Assembly: GCF_000374025.1 (NCBI RefSeq)
Contig: NZ_KB893192.1
Span: 27,395-91,394 of the forward strand
Origin: Spirosoma panaciterrae DSM 21099
GTDB taxonomy: Bacteria > Bacteroidota > Bacteroidia > Cytophagales > Spirosomataceae
DNA length: 64,000 nucleotides
Reading direction: 5' to 3'
Shown: one piece after another, positions 46,301-54,630 of the stretch
Layout: every line of letters starts with the position of its first letter
Position numbering within the stretch: position 1 is the first letter of the stretch
Position numbers and translations under genes: made by a program
The notes under the pieces: model-generated
Databases searched by the model: none
The model's input: the letters and a program-made list of their open reading frames with translations, nothing else
What the model was told of the DNA's origin: nothing

Positions 46301-46467
46301 AAACCCAGAAACCACTGGCTACGGTCATGATTGGTGGGTTGATTACCTGTACAATCCTGTCATTGCTCATTCTGCCGGTCACCTATGAACTGATCCATAG
46401 CCGACGTGCCCGGAAAGAATTGGCGCGCCATGAAGCCAAAAAAGTGCAAATGCCTCATCACCCATAA
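43321..46467 (+). CDS. Heavy-metal RND efflux transporter (CzcA-like)
   Basis: 1048 residues. First helix IITFALTNRFAIFFGIALII, then NTPVETFPDVTNTNVIVITQWPG, YGPTGEIYRFTLES, the transmembrane motif SIGALDFGIIIDGAVVMVEG and the C-terminal ALMASLGLLPAALSTGIGSE. DFGxxxDGA again points to the divalent-cation HME group rather than CusA. No fused outer-membrane domain, in contrast to the other pump in this window. ATG 43321 is the right start: an earlier in-frame GTG would translate the repeat hairpin. Confidence 0.93.
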   Translation: MNKFIRSIITFALTNRFAIFFGIALIIVGGVVSFLNTPVETFPDVTNTNVIVITQWPGRSAEEVERFVTLPLETELNSVPRKSTLRSVSLFGLSVVTMIFEDGVDNFTAQTNVANRIADVDLPDGVSAEIEPPYGPTGEIYRFTLESKTKDVTELKTIQDWVIERQIKSVPGIADVVSFGGKVKTIEVSLNPTLLANYGFTALDVDDAIKSSNINVGGDVIKQGNQSLVVRGIGLLTRPEDVAGIIIDNVNGVPIKVRDVATVKEGFQPRLGIVGRDKQDDVVECIVVMRKGENPNDVIPALKAKIDELNTKILPKDVRIKTFYDRTTLNNYTLHTVGENVLTGIFLVTLILLIFLADWRTTLTVAIVIPLALLFAFICLRARGMTANLLSIGALDFGIIIDGAVVMVEGLFVMLAHKADKMGMMKFNNRAKLSWITQNATELGKSIFTSKIIIITALLPIFTFQKVEGKLFSPLAWTIGFALTGSLIVSLTLIPLLCSLLLNKNVRERHNPVVTGLEKAYVPALNWAIQKPAAIISIAIGALAFSLYLFLFHIGSEFLPQLNEGSIYVRASLPYSVALDESYAYTRKFRAIFEEFPEVRGVISQTGRPNDGTDPTGFFNNEFFVDLYPKEEWKRDITKDELVAQMQQKLARFRGISFNFSQPISDNVEEAVSGVKGSMAIKIIGQDLDVLDKEATKVFNVMKTVRGVSDLGVFRNLGQPEFRIQLDPQKLALYNVPTDVAQSVIETAIGGKTVTQFYEGERHFDIKVRYDERFRYSPELIENLLVPTRSGSKIPLKELAYIGTRSGPAFVYRENNARFIAIKFSVRDRDLGSTIAEAQKKVGQQVKLPEGFQMRWAGEFENQTRAERQLAIVVPISITIIFLILLFTFGSALDAALIILNVPFALIGGMLALWLTGINFSISAGVGFICLFGVSVQDGVILINRFKENLHNKLPISEAIREGALTRVRPVVMTALMASLGLLPAALSTGIGSETQKPLATVMIGGLITCTILSLLILPVTYELIHSRRARKELARHEAKKVQMPHHP

Positions 46468-46483
46468 GCAGCTCACACTAGCG

Positions 46484-46545
46484 ACGATCGCAAGGATGTA
46501 TCAAACCCGTCTGAACAGATGGATCGGATACGTCCTTGCAATCGT
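46484..46545. terminator. Long hairpin after the RND gene
   Basis: A 19-base arm (46484-46502) pairs 17 of 19 with 46527-46545 (both mismatches can be G-U or A-C), loop 24 bases. It starts 17 bases after the RND stop. The tail GTTTGTTGG is only moderately T-rich, so it may stabilise the 3' end rather than terminate. The remaining DNA up to 46691 shows no gene. Confidence 0.5.
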
Positions 46546-46691
46546 TGTTTGTTGGTGCTAAGGTGATACCTGGATACTCGCTTTATTACCTCATCAGTAA
46601 GCCGAATCTATCAAATTAAACGCAGGCGAGGCCAATCCAGATAGCTATGTAAAATAGAAATCTATCATCTTTGTGCCCTGATGATTGATCT

Positions 46692-47378
46692 ATGAAATTG
46701 TTCCTGCCTATCCTATGGTATTGTCTTTGGGTGGCATGCTTTCAGGCCGAAAGTTTTGCACAAACGAAACCCAAAGAACACTACAAGTATCTGCTGTACG
46801 TACCGAAAACCTACGCCAGCGATAAGGCAACGTATCCGCTCGTAATTTATTTGCATGGTGGCTCACACCGTGGACAAGACCTGAATAAATTAAAAGGCTA
46901 CGGCCTTCCGAACCTCGTCGACAAAGGGGAGAATTTTCCGTTCATCATTGCTTCGCCCCAATGCCCGGATGGCAAATACTGGTCGACCGACAACTGGTTT
47001 GAGCCGCTGTATGACGAACTAAAAGCGAAGTATCGCATCGACCCGAAACGAGTATATCTTACCGGCATCAGCATGGGCGGCTATGGCACCTGGCAAACGG
47101 CGGTCGCCTATCCCGACCGATTTGCCGCCATTGTTCCCTTATGCGGAGGCTGCGACGATTCAACCCAGATTTGCCGGATTAAGCACGTTCCTGTCTGGGC
47201 ATTTCATGGTACGGCCGACGACATCATTCCCATCAGCGAAACCGAACGGCTGATCAAACGGCTGGAACGATGCTATGGAACCGTGCTGTTTACTCGCCTG
47301 GAGACCGAAGGACATGGTATTCAATACCTCTACGAAAACAAAGCCATTTATGACTGGCTGTTGAAACAGCATCAGTAG
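46692..47378 (+). CDS. Secreted alpha/beta hydrolase (esterase/feruloyl-esterase-like)
   Basis: 228 residues. Signal peptide (LFLPILWYCLWVACFQAESFAQ), then LVIYLHGGSHRGQDL (oxyanion region), the nucleophile elbow GISMGGYGTW, and VWAFHGTADDIIP plus EGHGIQYLYENKAIYDWL with the acid and His of the triad. The architecture fits predicted peptidase/PHB-depolymerase-like esterases exported to the periplasm. Substrate unknown. Convergent with the BNR gene: only three bases separate the stops. Confidence 0.85.
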   Translation: MKLFLPILWYCLWVACFQAESFAQTKPKEHYKYLLYVPKTYASDKATYPLVIYLHGGSHRGQDLNKLKGYGLPNLVDKGENFPFIIASPQCPDGKYWSTDNWFEPLYDELKAKYRIDPKRVYLTGISMGGYGTWQTAVAYPDRFAAIVPLCGGCDDSTQICRIKHVPVWAFHGTADDIIPISETERLIKRLERCYGTVLFTRLETEGHGIQYLYENKAIYDWLLKQHQ

Positions 47379-47381
47379 GCA

Positions 47382-48605
47382 TCATTTCATTACCGTAAAA
47401 TCCGCAATGCCTTCCAGGAGTGGTTTCCACTCGGCAGGAGTCCGATAGGTTCTGAAATTTTTGACCCGATGAAACGTCAGAAAGTTTGAATTATGCTGGT
47501 TATCGGCCCCGCCCATGCCATCCTCGAAGGCAGTCCGCGACGCAATGACCATATCCTTCCCATCAAACTGCCAGTCCAGATACTGAAACCCAGACTTCTC
47601 GATATCGGGATGGTACAAGAGGATACCGTGAATGGTCCAGGTTTCCAGATCGGGCGATGAAAGTAGTACCTGCGCATTACGAGCACGCTCCCGCTTATAC
47701 GTTCGGTGGATGGGCAACACGTAGTTTGTACAGGTAAAATAGCGTTTCGTTTTGGGGTCGAACCGAATATTGAATTTCTTGCAAGCGCCGGGTAGTTTAA
47801 TGAACTTTACCGTACTGGAATCGGCTGTTTGTCCGTCATCGCTTACCCGGTACATAGCGGCCTGATCATCTTCCAGATTATTGACACGAAGCAGATTCCA
47901 GATTTCGCCTTTGGGGTTCATCACGACATTGCCCTCTAACCAGGCGTTACCCGGCTTCCAGGCGGCTTTATTGTAAATTAATCGGGGCGTAAATGTCCAG
48001 CTTTTCGGATCGAGCAGGTCGGCTTCTACGGGAGCGGACGCTACAAAACTCTGGAAATTCCCCCAGCTCGTTACGGGTACGTTTCGCTCCATACCTTTCC
48101 AGACACGGCCCTTAAACACCTGAACCGGCACCGACGCGCAATGATACCCATCCTCTTCTCTCAAAATCCCTTCGTCGACCCGACTCCAGTTTCGCCCCCC
48201 GTCCATTGAGCGCCGGATCGACATTCGGCCGTATTCTCTTGTAGTGCCGAAAAGATACAATGCCCCTTTGTTGATAAACAGGCTTGCCCACCACAGGCTA
48301 TCGAGTTCAGCGATTTTTTGCCAGCTTTTCCCTCGGTCTATCGATTCAAATACGTGGGTATGCTGAGGAGTGGGGCCTTTTCCAAAAATATCGTGCGAGG
48401 CAATGTAGTTTCCATTGGGGAGAATAACCAGGCTGGGCGAGCCAATAAAATTACGGGTCGATTTGGTCAGATGGTCGATTACCACTCCTGGCACCTCCAG
48501 AAAATTCTGTCCCCAGGCACTCATTACGACGCCTATACTGACCAGCCATACATAGCCCAGCTTTTGTAAATAGGGTAGTCGAAAACGAATTTGTTGCTCT
48601 TTCAT
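47382..48605 (-). CDS. BNR-repeat secreted protein (sialidase-like)
   Basis: 407 residues. ATG 48605 starts a signal peptide (RLPYLQKLGYVWLVSIGVVMSAWGQN); a longer frame upstream would put it internally. Asp boxes SIDRGKSWQKI and SMDGGRNWSRV mark a beta-propeller with sialidase-like fold; further segments are NPKGEIWNLLRVNN, PDLETWTIHGILLYHPDIE and YLDWQFDGKDMVIASR. The set of phrases resembles exported BNR proteins of Bacteroidota carbohydrate loci; catalytic activity is uncertain. Confidence 0.8.
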   Translation of the reverse strand: MKEQQIRFRLPYLQKLGYVWLVSIGVVMSAWGQNFLEVPGVVIDHLTKSTRNFIGSPSLVILPNGNYIASHDIFGKGPTPQHTHVFESIDRGKSWQKIAELDSLWWASLFINKGALYLFGTTREYGRMSIRRSMDGGRNWSRVDEGILREEDGYHCASVPVQVFKGRVWKGMERNVPVTSWGNFQSFVASAPVEADLLDPKSWTFTPRLIYNKAAWKPGNAWLEGNVVMNPKGEIWNLLRVNNLEDDQAAMYRVSDDGQTADSSTVKFIKLPGACKKFNIRFDPKTKRYFTCTNYVLPIHRTYKRERARNAQVLLSSPDLETWTIHGILLYHPDIEKSGFQYLDWQFDGKDMVIASRTAFEDGMGGADNQHNSNFLTFHRVKNFRTYRTPAEWKPLLEGIADFTVMK

Positions 48606-48792
48606 AATAGCGAGAAGGGTATTTGGCAAATTCAAGCCAGGCAGACGTACGGCCCAACGCACCGAAAAGCCACGTTTTGGGCAGAAATACCCAAATACCC
48701 CATAGCCAGTCTCCAGCGTTGCGATCGGGTAATCACGAAAACAACACACCTGATTTAGGGATTAAGTAATTTCGCACAACATCGCCGAAACC

Positions 48793-50082
48793 ATGAACTA
48801 CGACCACTCGCTCGCTTTTGCCCAACACCTCGATCAGACCGATCCATTGCGTCACTTTCGGGAGCGTTTTTATATCCCCCAACAGAACGGAAATCCAGTA
48901 GCCTATCTGTGTGGCAACTCACTGGGATTACAGCCCAAAAGCGCAAGGGCTGCGCTCGAACAGGAGTTAAACACATGGCAAAATCTCGGTGTTGAAGGTT
49001 GGTTCGATAAACCAGAAAGTGGTGAACAGCCGTGGCTCGGCTACCATACGACCTGTAAGGAAGCCCTATCAGCCATCGTTGGTGCTGACCCGTCGGAGGT
49101 TTGCCCGATGAATGCCCTGACTGTCAACCTACATCTATTGCTGGCTTCGTTTTACCGGCCAGCCGGAAAGAAAATCAAAATTCTGACCATCAAAGGCGAC
49201 TTCCCATCCGACCAGTATGCCCTCGAAACGCACATTAAACACCGGGGCTATTCGGTTGCCGATGTTTTAATTGAAATTGCGCCACATCCCGACGATAACC
49301 TCATCCACACGACCGATATTCAGAAAGCCATCATCGAACAGGCCGATTCGCTGGCTCTGATCTGGATGAGTGGCCTGAATTATTATACAGGCCAGGTATA
49401 CAATATGGCCACCCTGGCCGAAACCGCCCAAACGCACTGTATACCCATTGGTTTCGATCTGGCCCATGCCATTGGCAACATCCCGCTCCGGCTGCACGAC
49501 TGGGGGGTTGATTTTGCTACCTGGTGTTCTTACAAATACCTGAATGGAGGCCCCGGAGCGGTATCGGGTGTGTTTATCCATAAAAAACATCATGAGCAAA
49601 ACTTACCCCGACTAGCTGGCTGGTGGGGTTATCGGGAAGATCGGCGCTTCGAAATGACACCCGGCTTTCTGCCGGCACCCGGTGCGGATGGCTGGCAGGT
49701 GAGCACGCCCAATATTCTGGCGCTTGCCTTACACCGAGCTGCCCTTTCGATCACAGCCGAAGCGGGTATGGTAGCTCTCCGCCAAAAAAGTGAACACCTG
49801 ACGGGCTATCTCGAATACCTCTTGACCCGCTTCGACGGTATTCAGATTATTACCCCCGACGACCCAAATCAACGGGGTTGCCAGCTTTCTCTACTGGTTC
49901 GTAAACAGGGCAAAAAACTGTTTACCTACCTGACTGAGCAGGGCATTATTGGCGACTGGCGCGAGCCCGATTGCATCCGTCTGGCCCCTACCCCTCTGTA
50001 CAACACCTTCGAAGATGTCTGGCGGGTTGGTTCAGTTATAGAACAATTCTATACTGACAAAATGGAACACGGATTGGTATGA
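48793..50082 (+). CDS. kynU: Kynureninase
   Basis: 429 residues, a PLP enzyme cleaving kynurenine to anthranilate (or 3-hydroxykynurenine to 3-hydroxyanthranilate) and alanine. Signatures: YLCGNSLGLQPKSA near residue 38, SGLNYYTGQVYNM, FDLAHAIGN, and PLP-binding Lys248 in CSYKYLNGGPG; REDRRFEMTPGFLPAPGADGWQVSTPN is typical of the family. Usual length. No other kynurenine pathway gene is near. The stop codon lies in the left arm of a hairpin that ends between kynU and queG. Confidence 0.95.
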   Translation: MNYDHSLAFAQHLDQTDPLRHFRERFYIPQQNGNPVAYLCGNSLGLQPKSARAALEQELNTWQNLGVEGWFDKPESGEQPWLGYHTTCKEALSAIVGADPSEVCPMNALTVNLHLLLASFYRPAGKKIKILTIKGDFPSDQYALETHIKHRGYSVADVLIEIAPHPDDNLIHTTDIQKAIIEQADSLALIWMSGLNYYTGQVYNMATLAETAQTHCIPIGFDLAHAIGNIPLRLHDWGVDFATWCSYKYLNGGPGAVSGVFIHKKHHEQNLPRLAGWWGYREDRRFEMTPGFLPAPGADGWQVSTPNILALALHRAALSITAEAGMVALRQKSEHLTGYLEYLLTRFDGIQIITPDDPNQRGCQLSLLVRKQGKKLFTYLTEQGIIGDWREPDCIRLAPTPLYNTFEDVWRVGSVIEQFYTDKMEHGLV

Positions 50083-50111
50083 TTTACACGGCTCTTAATG
50101 AATCATACCAA
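50074..50111. terminator. Hairpin between convergent kynU and queG
   Basis: TTGGTATGATT (50074-50084) pairs perfectly with AATCATACCAA (50101-50111) across a 16-base loop. It includes the kynU stop codon and is followed by CCTGTGTTTT. The A/T-rich stem is weaker than the other terminators in this window. Confidence 0.45.
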
Positions 50112-50119
50112 CCTGTGTT

Positions 50120-51055
50120 TTATTCCCCCTGATTAAAAGCAATGTTCCGTTTCAGCCCTTCTAACTTGGTACGCTTCACCGCCGAACGACGGAAGATTTC
50201 CCGGAACACCTCTTCCGTGATTTCTTCCCAATCGGATTTTGTAAAGGTGGCCAACTCAGGATGCAGATCGAAAGCAGGGGTTTGATGCGGGCGGGCAAAT
50301 CGATTCCAGGGACATACATCCTGACAGATGTCGCAGCCGAAAATCCAGTTGTCAAACTTCCCCCGAACCTCTTCGGGTATAGCCTCTTTCAGTTCAATTG
50401 TAAAGTAAGAAATACACTTGCTGCCATCCACCACATACGGCCCTACAATAGCATCCGTTGGGCAGGCGTCGATGCAACGGGTACAGGTACCGCAATAATC
50501 CGTAATCGGACCATCGGGCTCCAGTTCCAGATCGAGAATCAGCTCTCCGATAAAAAAGAATGAGCCTATTTCCCGATTGATCAGATTGGTATGTTTACCG
50601 ACCCAGCCTAAACCCGCTCGTTTAGCCCATGCCTTGTCCATGACCGGAGCCGAATCGACAAAAACGCGGCCATTTATTTCGCCAATTTCCTCATCAACAA
50701 AAGCCAGTAAGTCTTTCAGCTTGTCTTTTATAACGAAATGATAATCTGTGCCATACGCGTATTTCGACAGTTTGAAATCGTCGTTACCTTCGGGCAATCG
50801 CTGCTCAGGATAATAGTTAAGGAGCACCGTGATTACCGATTTAGCCCCATCGACCAGTAGCCGTGGATCGAGCCGTTTATCAAAATGATTGGCCATGTAA
50901 TTCATCTGGCCATGCATCCCATTTTTAAGCCAGGTTTCCAGCCGTGGGGCTTCGTCTTCCAAAAAATCCGCTTTAGATACGCCACAGAAATCAAAGCCTA
51001 ATTCAGCAGCTTTCGCTTTGATGCGTTGCGTATAGGTACGAGCGGGGAAATGCAT
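50120..51055 (-). CDS. queG: Epoxyqueuosine reductase
   Basis: 311 residues. QueG performs the last step of queuosine biosynthesis in tRNA, reducing epoxyqueuosine with cobalamin and two 4Fe-4S clusters. N-terminal cobalamin-binding domain ([34 protein letters not shown]), substrate Asp in [20 protein letters not shown], and two ferredoxin-type clusters [16 protein letters not shown] and [15 protein letters not shown] little shorter at the C-terminus than the long form with HEAT repeats. Convergent with kynU. Confidence 0.95.
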   Translation of the reverse strand: MHFPARTYTQRIKAKAAELGFDFCGVSKADFLEDEAPRLETWLKNGMHGQMNYMANHFDKRLDPRLLVDGAKSVITVLLNYYPEQRLPEGNDDFKLSKYAYGTDYHFVIKDKLKDLLAFVDEEIGEINGRVFVDSAPVMDKAWAKRAGLGWVGKHTNLINREIGSFFFIGELILDLELEPDGPITDYCGTCTRCIDACPTDAIVGPYVVDGSKCISYFTIELKEAIPEEVRGKFDNWIFGCDICQDVCPWNRFARPHQTPAFDLHPELATFTKSDWEEITEEVFREIFRRSAVKRTKLEGLKRNIAFNQGE

Positions 51056-51297
51056 TTGTCGTGTAAACTGGGTAATGAAGTCTTTAAACTAGGCTGTTGG
51101 GCTTTGACTTAAAAACGACAATGGATGCTTTTTAAATCCTGCGACGCTATCAAATTCCAGAAATCCCGGTCAAAAATCATGACAGTTCAGAAAATCCTGG
51201 TTAAGAAATTGTGTCAAGTTGGCAGAACGTACCGTTTTGGCCGAGCTTTTGCCCATCTTTGTGTATGAATTTCTGGAAGCGAAATAGAAGCTCATCA

Positions 51298-51891
51298 ATG
51301 GAAAATAAAGACATTTTGGACGAACAAGCGTCTATGGATACCCCACAGCCTGACAACCTGACAAACCACGAAGACGAGGTAACGGTTACCGTTGGCGATA
51401 CCGAAGAAACCACACAGACGGCTCCAGCCGAAGATTTTGTTGCCGAAACCAACCGGATTGGCAGCGAACTTGCCGAACTCAAAGATAAATACCTGCGTTT
51501 ATACGCTGATTTCGAGAACTTCCGTCGTCGTACAGCTAAAGAAAAACTCGACCTGATCGGCAACGCCAATGAAGGTGTATTGCAAGCCTTGATTCCAGTT
51601 GTCGATGATTTTGAACGGGCTTTGCAATCGATCGATAAAACCGACGATGTTGCCGCTGTAAAAGAAGGCGTCTTGTTGATTTACAACAAGTTATTCAAGA
51701 CCCTTGAAGGCAAAGGACTGAAACCCATGGTATCGAAAGGTGAGCCGTTCAACGCCGACCTGCATGAGTCCGTAACGCAGTTTCCGGCCCCAAGCGAAGA
51801 CCTTAAGGGAAAAGTGATCGACGAAATCGAAAAAGGATATTATCTGAATGATAAAGTCATCCGGTTCGCAAAAGTTATAGTAGGCAGTTAA
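51298..51891 (+). CDS. grpE: Nucleotide exchange factor for DnaK
   Basis: 197 residues. An acidic, disordered N-terminus (1-60) is followed by the long coiled coil (LAELKDKYLRLYADFENFRRRTAKEK) and the beta-wing (DLHESVTQFPAPSEDLKGKVIDEIEKGYYLNDKVIRFAKVIV) of GrpE. It releases ADP from DnaK. ATG 51298 gives the usual start; an in-frame upstream extension contains a possible -7 box (CATCTTTG at 51254-51261). dnaJ follows after repeat hairpin E; dnaK is not in the window. Confidence 0.95.
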   Translation: MENKDILDEQASMDTPQPDNLTNHEDEVTVTVGDTEETTQTAPAEDFVAETNRIGSELAELKDKYLRLYADFENFRRRTAKEKLDLIGNANEGVLQALIPVVDDFERALQSIDKTDDVAAVKEGVLLIYNKLFKTLEGKGLKPMVSKGEPFNADLHESVTQFPAPSEDLKGKVIDEIEKGYYLNDKVIRFAKVIVGS

Positions 51892-51893
51892 TG

Positions 51894-51964
51894 GCGAAAG
51901 AGTGAAAGAGCGAAAGAGTGAATATTAATCCAGATGCCACTCTTTCGCTCTTTCACTCTTTCGC
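51894..51964. repeat. Start-proximal repeat hairpin E
   Basis: A perfect 27-base stem (51894-51920 with 51938-51964) with a 17-base loop, built from 8-base units AAAGAGYG and sharing the 24-base arm of hairpin D exactly. It starts two bases after the grpE stop and ends 11 bases before the dnaJ ATG, so the grpE-dnaJ transcript must carry it. Confidence 0.85.
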
Positions 51965-51975
51965 TCTTTGAAGAT

Positions 51976-53136
51976 ATGGCAACGAAGCGCGATTATTACG
52001 AAATTCTGGGCGTTGATAAGAACGTCTCATCGGAAGACCTCAAGAAGGCTTATCGGAAAATGGCTATCAAATACCACCCCGATAAAAACCCCGATGATCC
52101 CACCGCTGAAGAGAAATTTAAGGAAGCCGCTGAGGCTTATGACGTCCTGAACGACCCCCAGAAACGAGCCCGTTATGACCAGTTCGGCCATGCCGGTATG
52201 GGCGGTGCGGCTGGTGGCTATGGCGCTGGTGGCCCAACGATGGAAGATATTTTCAGCCAGTTTGGCGATGTATTCGGCGATGACTCTCCGTTTGGCAGCT
52301 TTTTCCGAGGAGCCAATGGTGGCGGGGGGCGTCAACGAGTTCGGCGTGGTTCGGACCTCCGCATCAAGCTGAAGCTGAACTTACAGGAGGTTGCCAATGG
52401 CGTTGAAAAGAAAATTAAAGTAAAACGCCATGTAACCTGTACGACCTGCGGAGGCAACGGCTCTAAAAACGGGACAGCCGTGCAGACCTGCTCGACCTGC
52501 CAGGGCACAGGCCAAACCCGCAAAGTGGTCAACACCATGCTTGGTCAGATGGTATCGACCAGCACCTGCCCAACCTGTAATGGCGAAGGTAAAATTGTCA
52601 CCGACCGTTGTGACGCCTGTTTCGGCGAAGGACGCGTACTCCAGGAAGATGTTATCCCGATCAAAATTCCGGCAGGTGTTGCCGAAGGGATCCAGCTTTC
52701 GGTTGGCGGTAAAGGCAACGTCCCCCCCCGCGGTGGCGTAGCAGGCGACCTTCTGATCGTGATTGAAGAGGAAGAAGATGCCGACCTGAAGCGCGATGGT
52801 AATAACGTTGTGTTCGACCTGTACGTCAGCTTCATCGATGCCGCCATAGGGACCAGTGTAGAAGTCCCCACGATTGATGGTAAAGCACGTATTACCCTCG
52901 ATCCCGGCACGCAAAGTGGCAAAATTCTTCGTCTGAAAGGAAAAGGCATTAAAGAACTGAATGGCTATGGCCGGGGTGATGAATTAGTTCATGTAAACGT
53001 CTGGACGCCCAAAACGCTTTCGTCTGAAGAACGGGCAATCCTGGAGAAGCTGCGCAATTCGCCCAATTTTCAGCCCAAGCCCAACAAAAATGAAAAAGGC
53101 TTTTTCGACAAGATGAAAGACTTTTTCCATGGCTGA
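51976..53136 (+). CDS. dnaJ: Chaperone DnaJ
   Basis: 386 residues, a complete type I Hsp40. J domain (1-70) with HPD in KYHPDKNP, a Gly/Phe-rich region (about 75-120), four zinc repeats CxxCxGxG ([32 protein letters not shown], about 155-220) and two beta-sandwich substrate-binding domains ([34 protein letters not shown]). It delivers unfolded proteins to DnaK. ATG 51976 is the start; the in-frame upstream stretch is hairpin E. Confidence 0.97.
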   Translation: MATKRDYYEILGVDKNVSSEDLKKAYRKMAIKYHPDKNPDDPTAEEKFKEAAEAYDVLNDPQKRARYDQFGHAGMGGAAGGYGAGGPTMEDIFSQFGDVFGDDSPFGSFFRGANGGGGRQRVRRGSDLRIKLKLNLQEVANGVEKKIKVKRHVTCTTCGGNGSKNGTAVQTCSTCQGTGQTRKVVNTMLGQMVSTSTCPTCNGEGKIVTDRCDACFGEGRVLQEDVIPIKIPAGVAEGIQLSVGGKGNVPPRGGVAGDLLIVIEEEEDADLKRDGNNVVFDLYVSFIDAAIGTSVEVPTIDGKARITLDPGTQSGKILRLKGKGIKELNGYGRGDELVHVNVWTPKTLSSEERAILEKLRNSPNFQPKPNKNEKGFFDKMKDFFHG

Positions 53137-53174
53137 TCACTAACCCAGACCAGTTGGCAGACCCATACTAAATT

Positions 53175-53196
53175 AGCCCCTTCTGGGGCTTTTTTA
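53175..53196 (+). terminator. Terminator after dnaJ
   Basis: AGCCCC (53175-53180), loop TTCT, GGGGCT (53185-53190) followed directly by TTTTTT; a strong short hairpin 38 bases after the dnaJ stop. Confidence 0.85.
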
Positions 53197-53347
53197 TTTT
53201 CTTTATTCGTTAGCCGTAGCCGCCCAAGTCCCAATACGTTTATCACAAATGAAAACATGTGCACTGGTATTTGATTTATAATCTACCTGGTTTATATTCA
53301 GGCACAAAACGTAGTTTTAGTGGTAATCCTAAACCGAATGCCTTATC

Positions 53348-53998
53348 ATGAAAAAAGCTATACTCGTCTTTCTCGTTCAGTGGTTTGTCTTAACGGCTTC
53401 CGGCCAATATCTGCCGGTTAGACATTCGTTTCGTGTGGGTGTCGACATGATGACACTGGGTGGAATCGATGCGATCGGATTACACTATCAGGCCCGATAT
53501 GCCCGACATCTGGCATCTGATCGAATGTTGCTTGCCCTCTCGGCTGGCTATTTCCAACGAAACAGCCGAGAATACATAGCCTCGGACCTATATGCCGATA
53601 GCGACCAAACCCAGCGGCTTACCACCGATTTTAGCATTTTATTCGATCTGTTACCATCCAGCCGATCCGCATTACGCGTTGGAGGTGGACTTTCTTACTG
53701 GTACCGTTCCGACAAGCTGATAACCGCTAGAAACTACAGTTGGGCCAGCGATCAGGGGCTTTATAATGTACAAACCAGTTGGCGTGACGAGCAGGAATGG
53801 AACTGGGGCTATCACTTAACCGTGGAATACGAGAAGCGGTTAACTCCTCAATTGGCGCTTAACGGTCGGCTTGGCTGGGCCAACTTCACGCGCGATCGGC
53901 TCTTACACAATGGGGGCGTCATTTCAGGTAACGCATCGCCTGTCTTTCAGAGCACCCAGGCTGGTTTAGGACTTAGCTACCTTTTCGGGTCTCATTAG
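53348..53998 (+). CDS. Outer-membrane beta-barrel-like secreted protein
   Basis: 216 residues. Signal peptide (MKKAILVFLVQWFVLTASGQ) followed by alternating strands with aromatic girdles (FRVGVDMMTLGGIDAIGLHYQARY, RVGGGLSYWYRSDK, WNWGYHLTVEYEKRL, AGLGLSYLFGSH). The C-terminal Phe-rich strand supports an eight-strand-type barrel. No specific family recognised. Confidence 0.75.
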   Translation: MKKAILVFLVQWFVLTASGQYLPVRHSFRVGVDMMTLGGIDAIGLHYQARYARHLASDRMLLALSAGYFQRNSREYIASDLYADSDQTQRLTTDFSILFDLLPSSRSALRVGGGLSYWYRSDKLITARNYSWASDQGLYNVQTSWRDEQEWNWGYHLTVEYEKRLTPQLALNGRLGWANFTRDRLLHNGGVISGNASPVFQSTQAGLGLSYLFGSH

Positions 53999-54300
53999 GA
54001 CGAGTTTATCGTTTCATCGATACTGAAGATAGCTGAACTGGGCTACTTTGGCAGTTGAGGCAGTACGGTTTCGTGTTAATGAAGCCATAAAATTTGTGGT
54101 ATCAAACCATACCTACACCCCCTCCCAATAAAGCCAATGGCAGGTAACTCATCGACAATAACGTGTATAACTCCCCCCTTAAGACACCATTTAGTAAATT
54201 TACGATAAAACATATTAGAACTAGAGTGACATAGACAAAACAGAAAAGTCTAATTCAGTAACATTTACAATTGCGTGAATTCAGACTTATTCGTTCGTTT
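53999..54300. other. Gene-free stretch
   Basis: About 300 bases, AT-richer than the surroundings towards the right. GGTAT/ATACC (54098-54113) makes only a five-base inverted repeat. I see no gene, terminator or convincing promoter here. Confidence 0.5.
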
Positions 54301-54480
54301 ATGAAGTACCAAACTAAGCCCACTATACAGGAAGTAATTGATCAGGCGAAATACTACTTTGATCAGGGGATAAGCCAGTCTGAGGCAATCCGGCTCGCCA
54401 TTGCTGCCAGCACCCCTGGCTACTACGCCAAACATACTCCGAAGCAGGTACTGGGCGGCTATGTGGCTCGCCCTAATTAA
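54301..54480 (+). CDS. Small hypothetical protein
   Basis: 59 residues starting MKYQTKPTIQEVIDQAKYYF. Predicted helical, with ISQSEAIRLAIAASTPGYYAK in the middle; no signal or membrane segment. An in-frame TTG ten codons earlier is a less likely start. Composition looks like a real short protein, but no family is recognised. Confidence 0.45.
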   Translation: MKYQTKPTIQEVIDQAKYYFDQGISQSEAIRLAIAASTPGYYAKHTPKQVLGGYVARPN

Positions 54481-54630
54481 TGAGTAGGATTTTCAACGTT
54501 CGCTCTCTAGCTGCTGTCCCTTGTTGACATATGGCAGGCAAGTAAACAGTTCAGGTCTTTCCCTATTTTTGAGATTAAACCTACACCCTGTAAATCAATC
54601 TCATAGCCCCTGCGGTATTGATCCCAATTA

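Noticed and set aside
18328..51964. CRISPR-like repeats
   Set aside because: The tandem 8-base units are short, pair as hairpins and lack unique spacers; no cas genes are present.
51934..51975. N-terminal extension of DnaJ
   Set aside because: It would translate the right arm of hairpin E; the J domain begins at ATG 51976.
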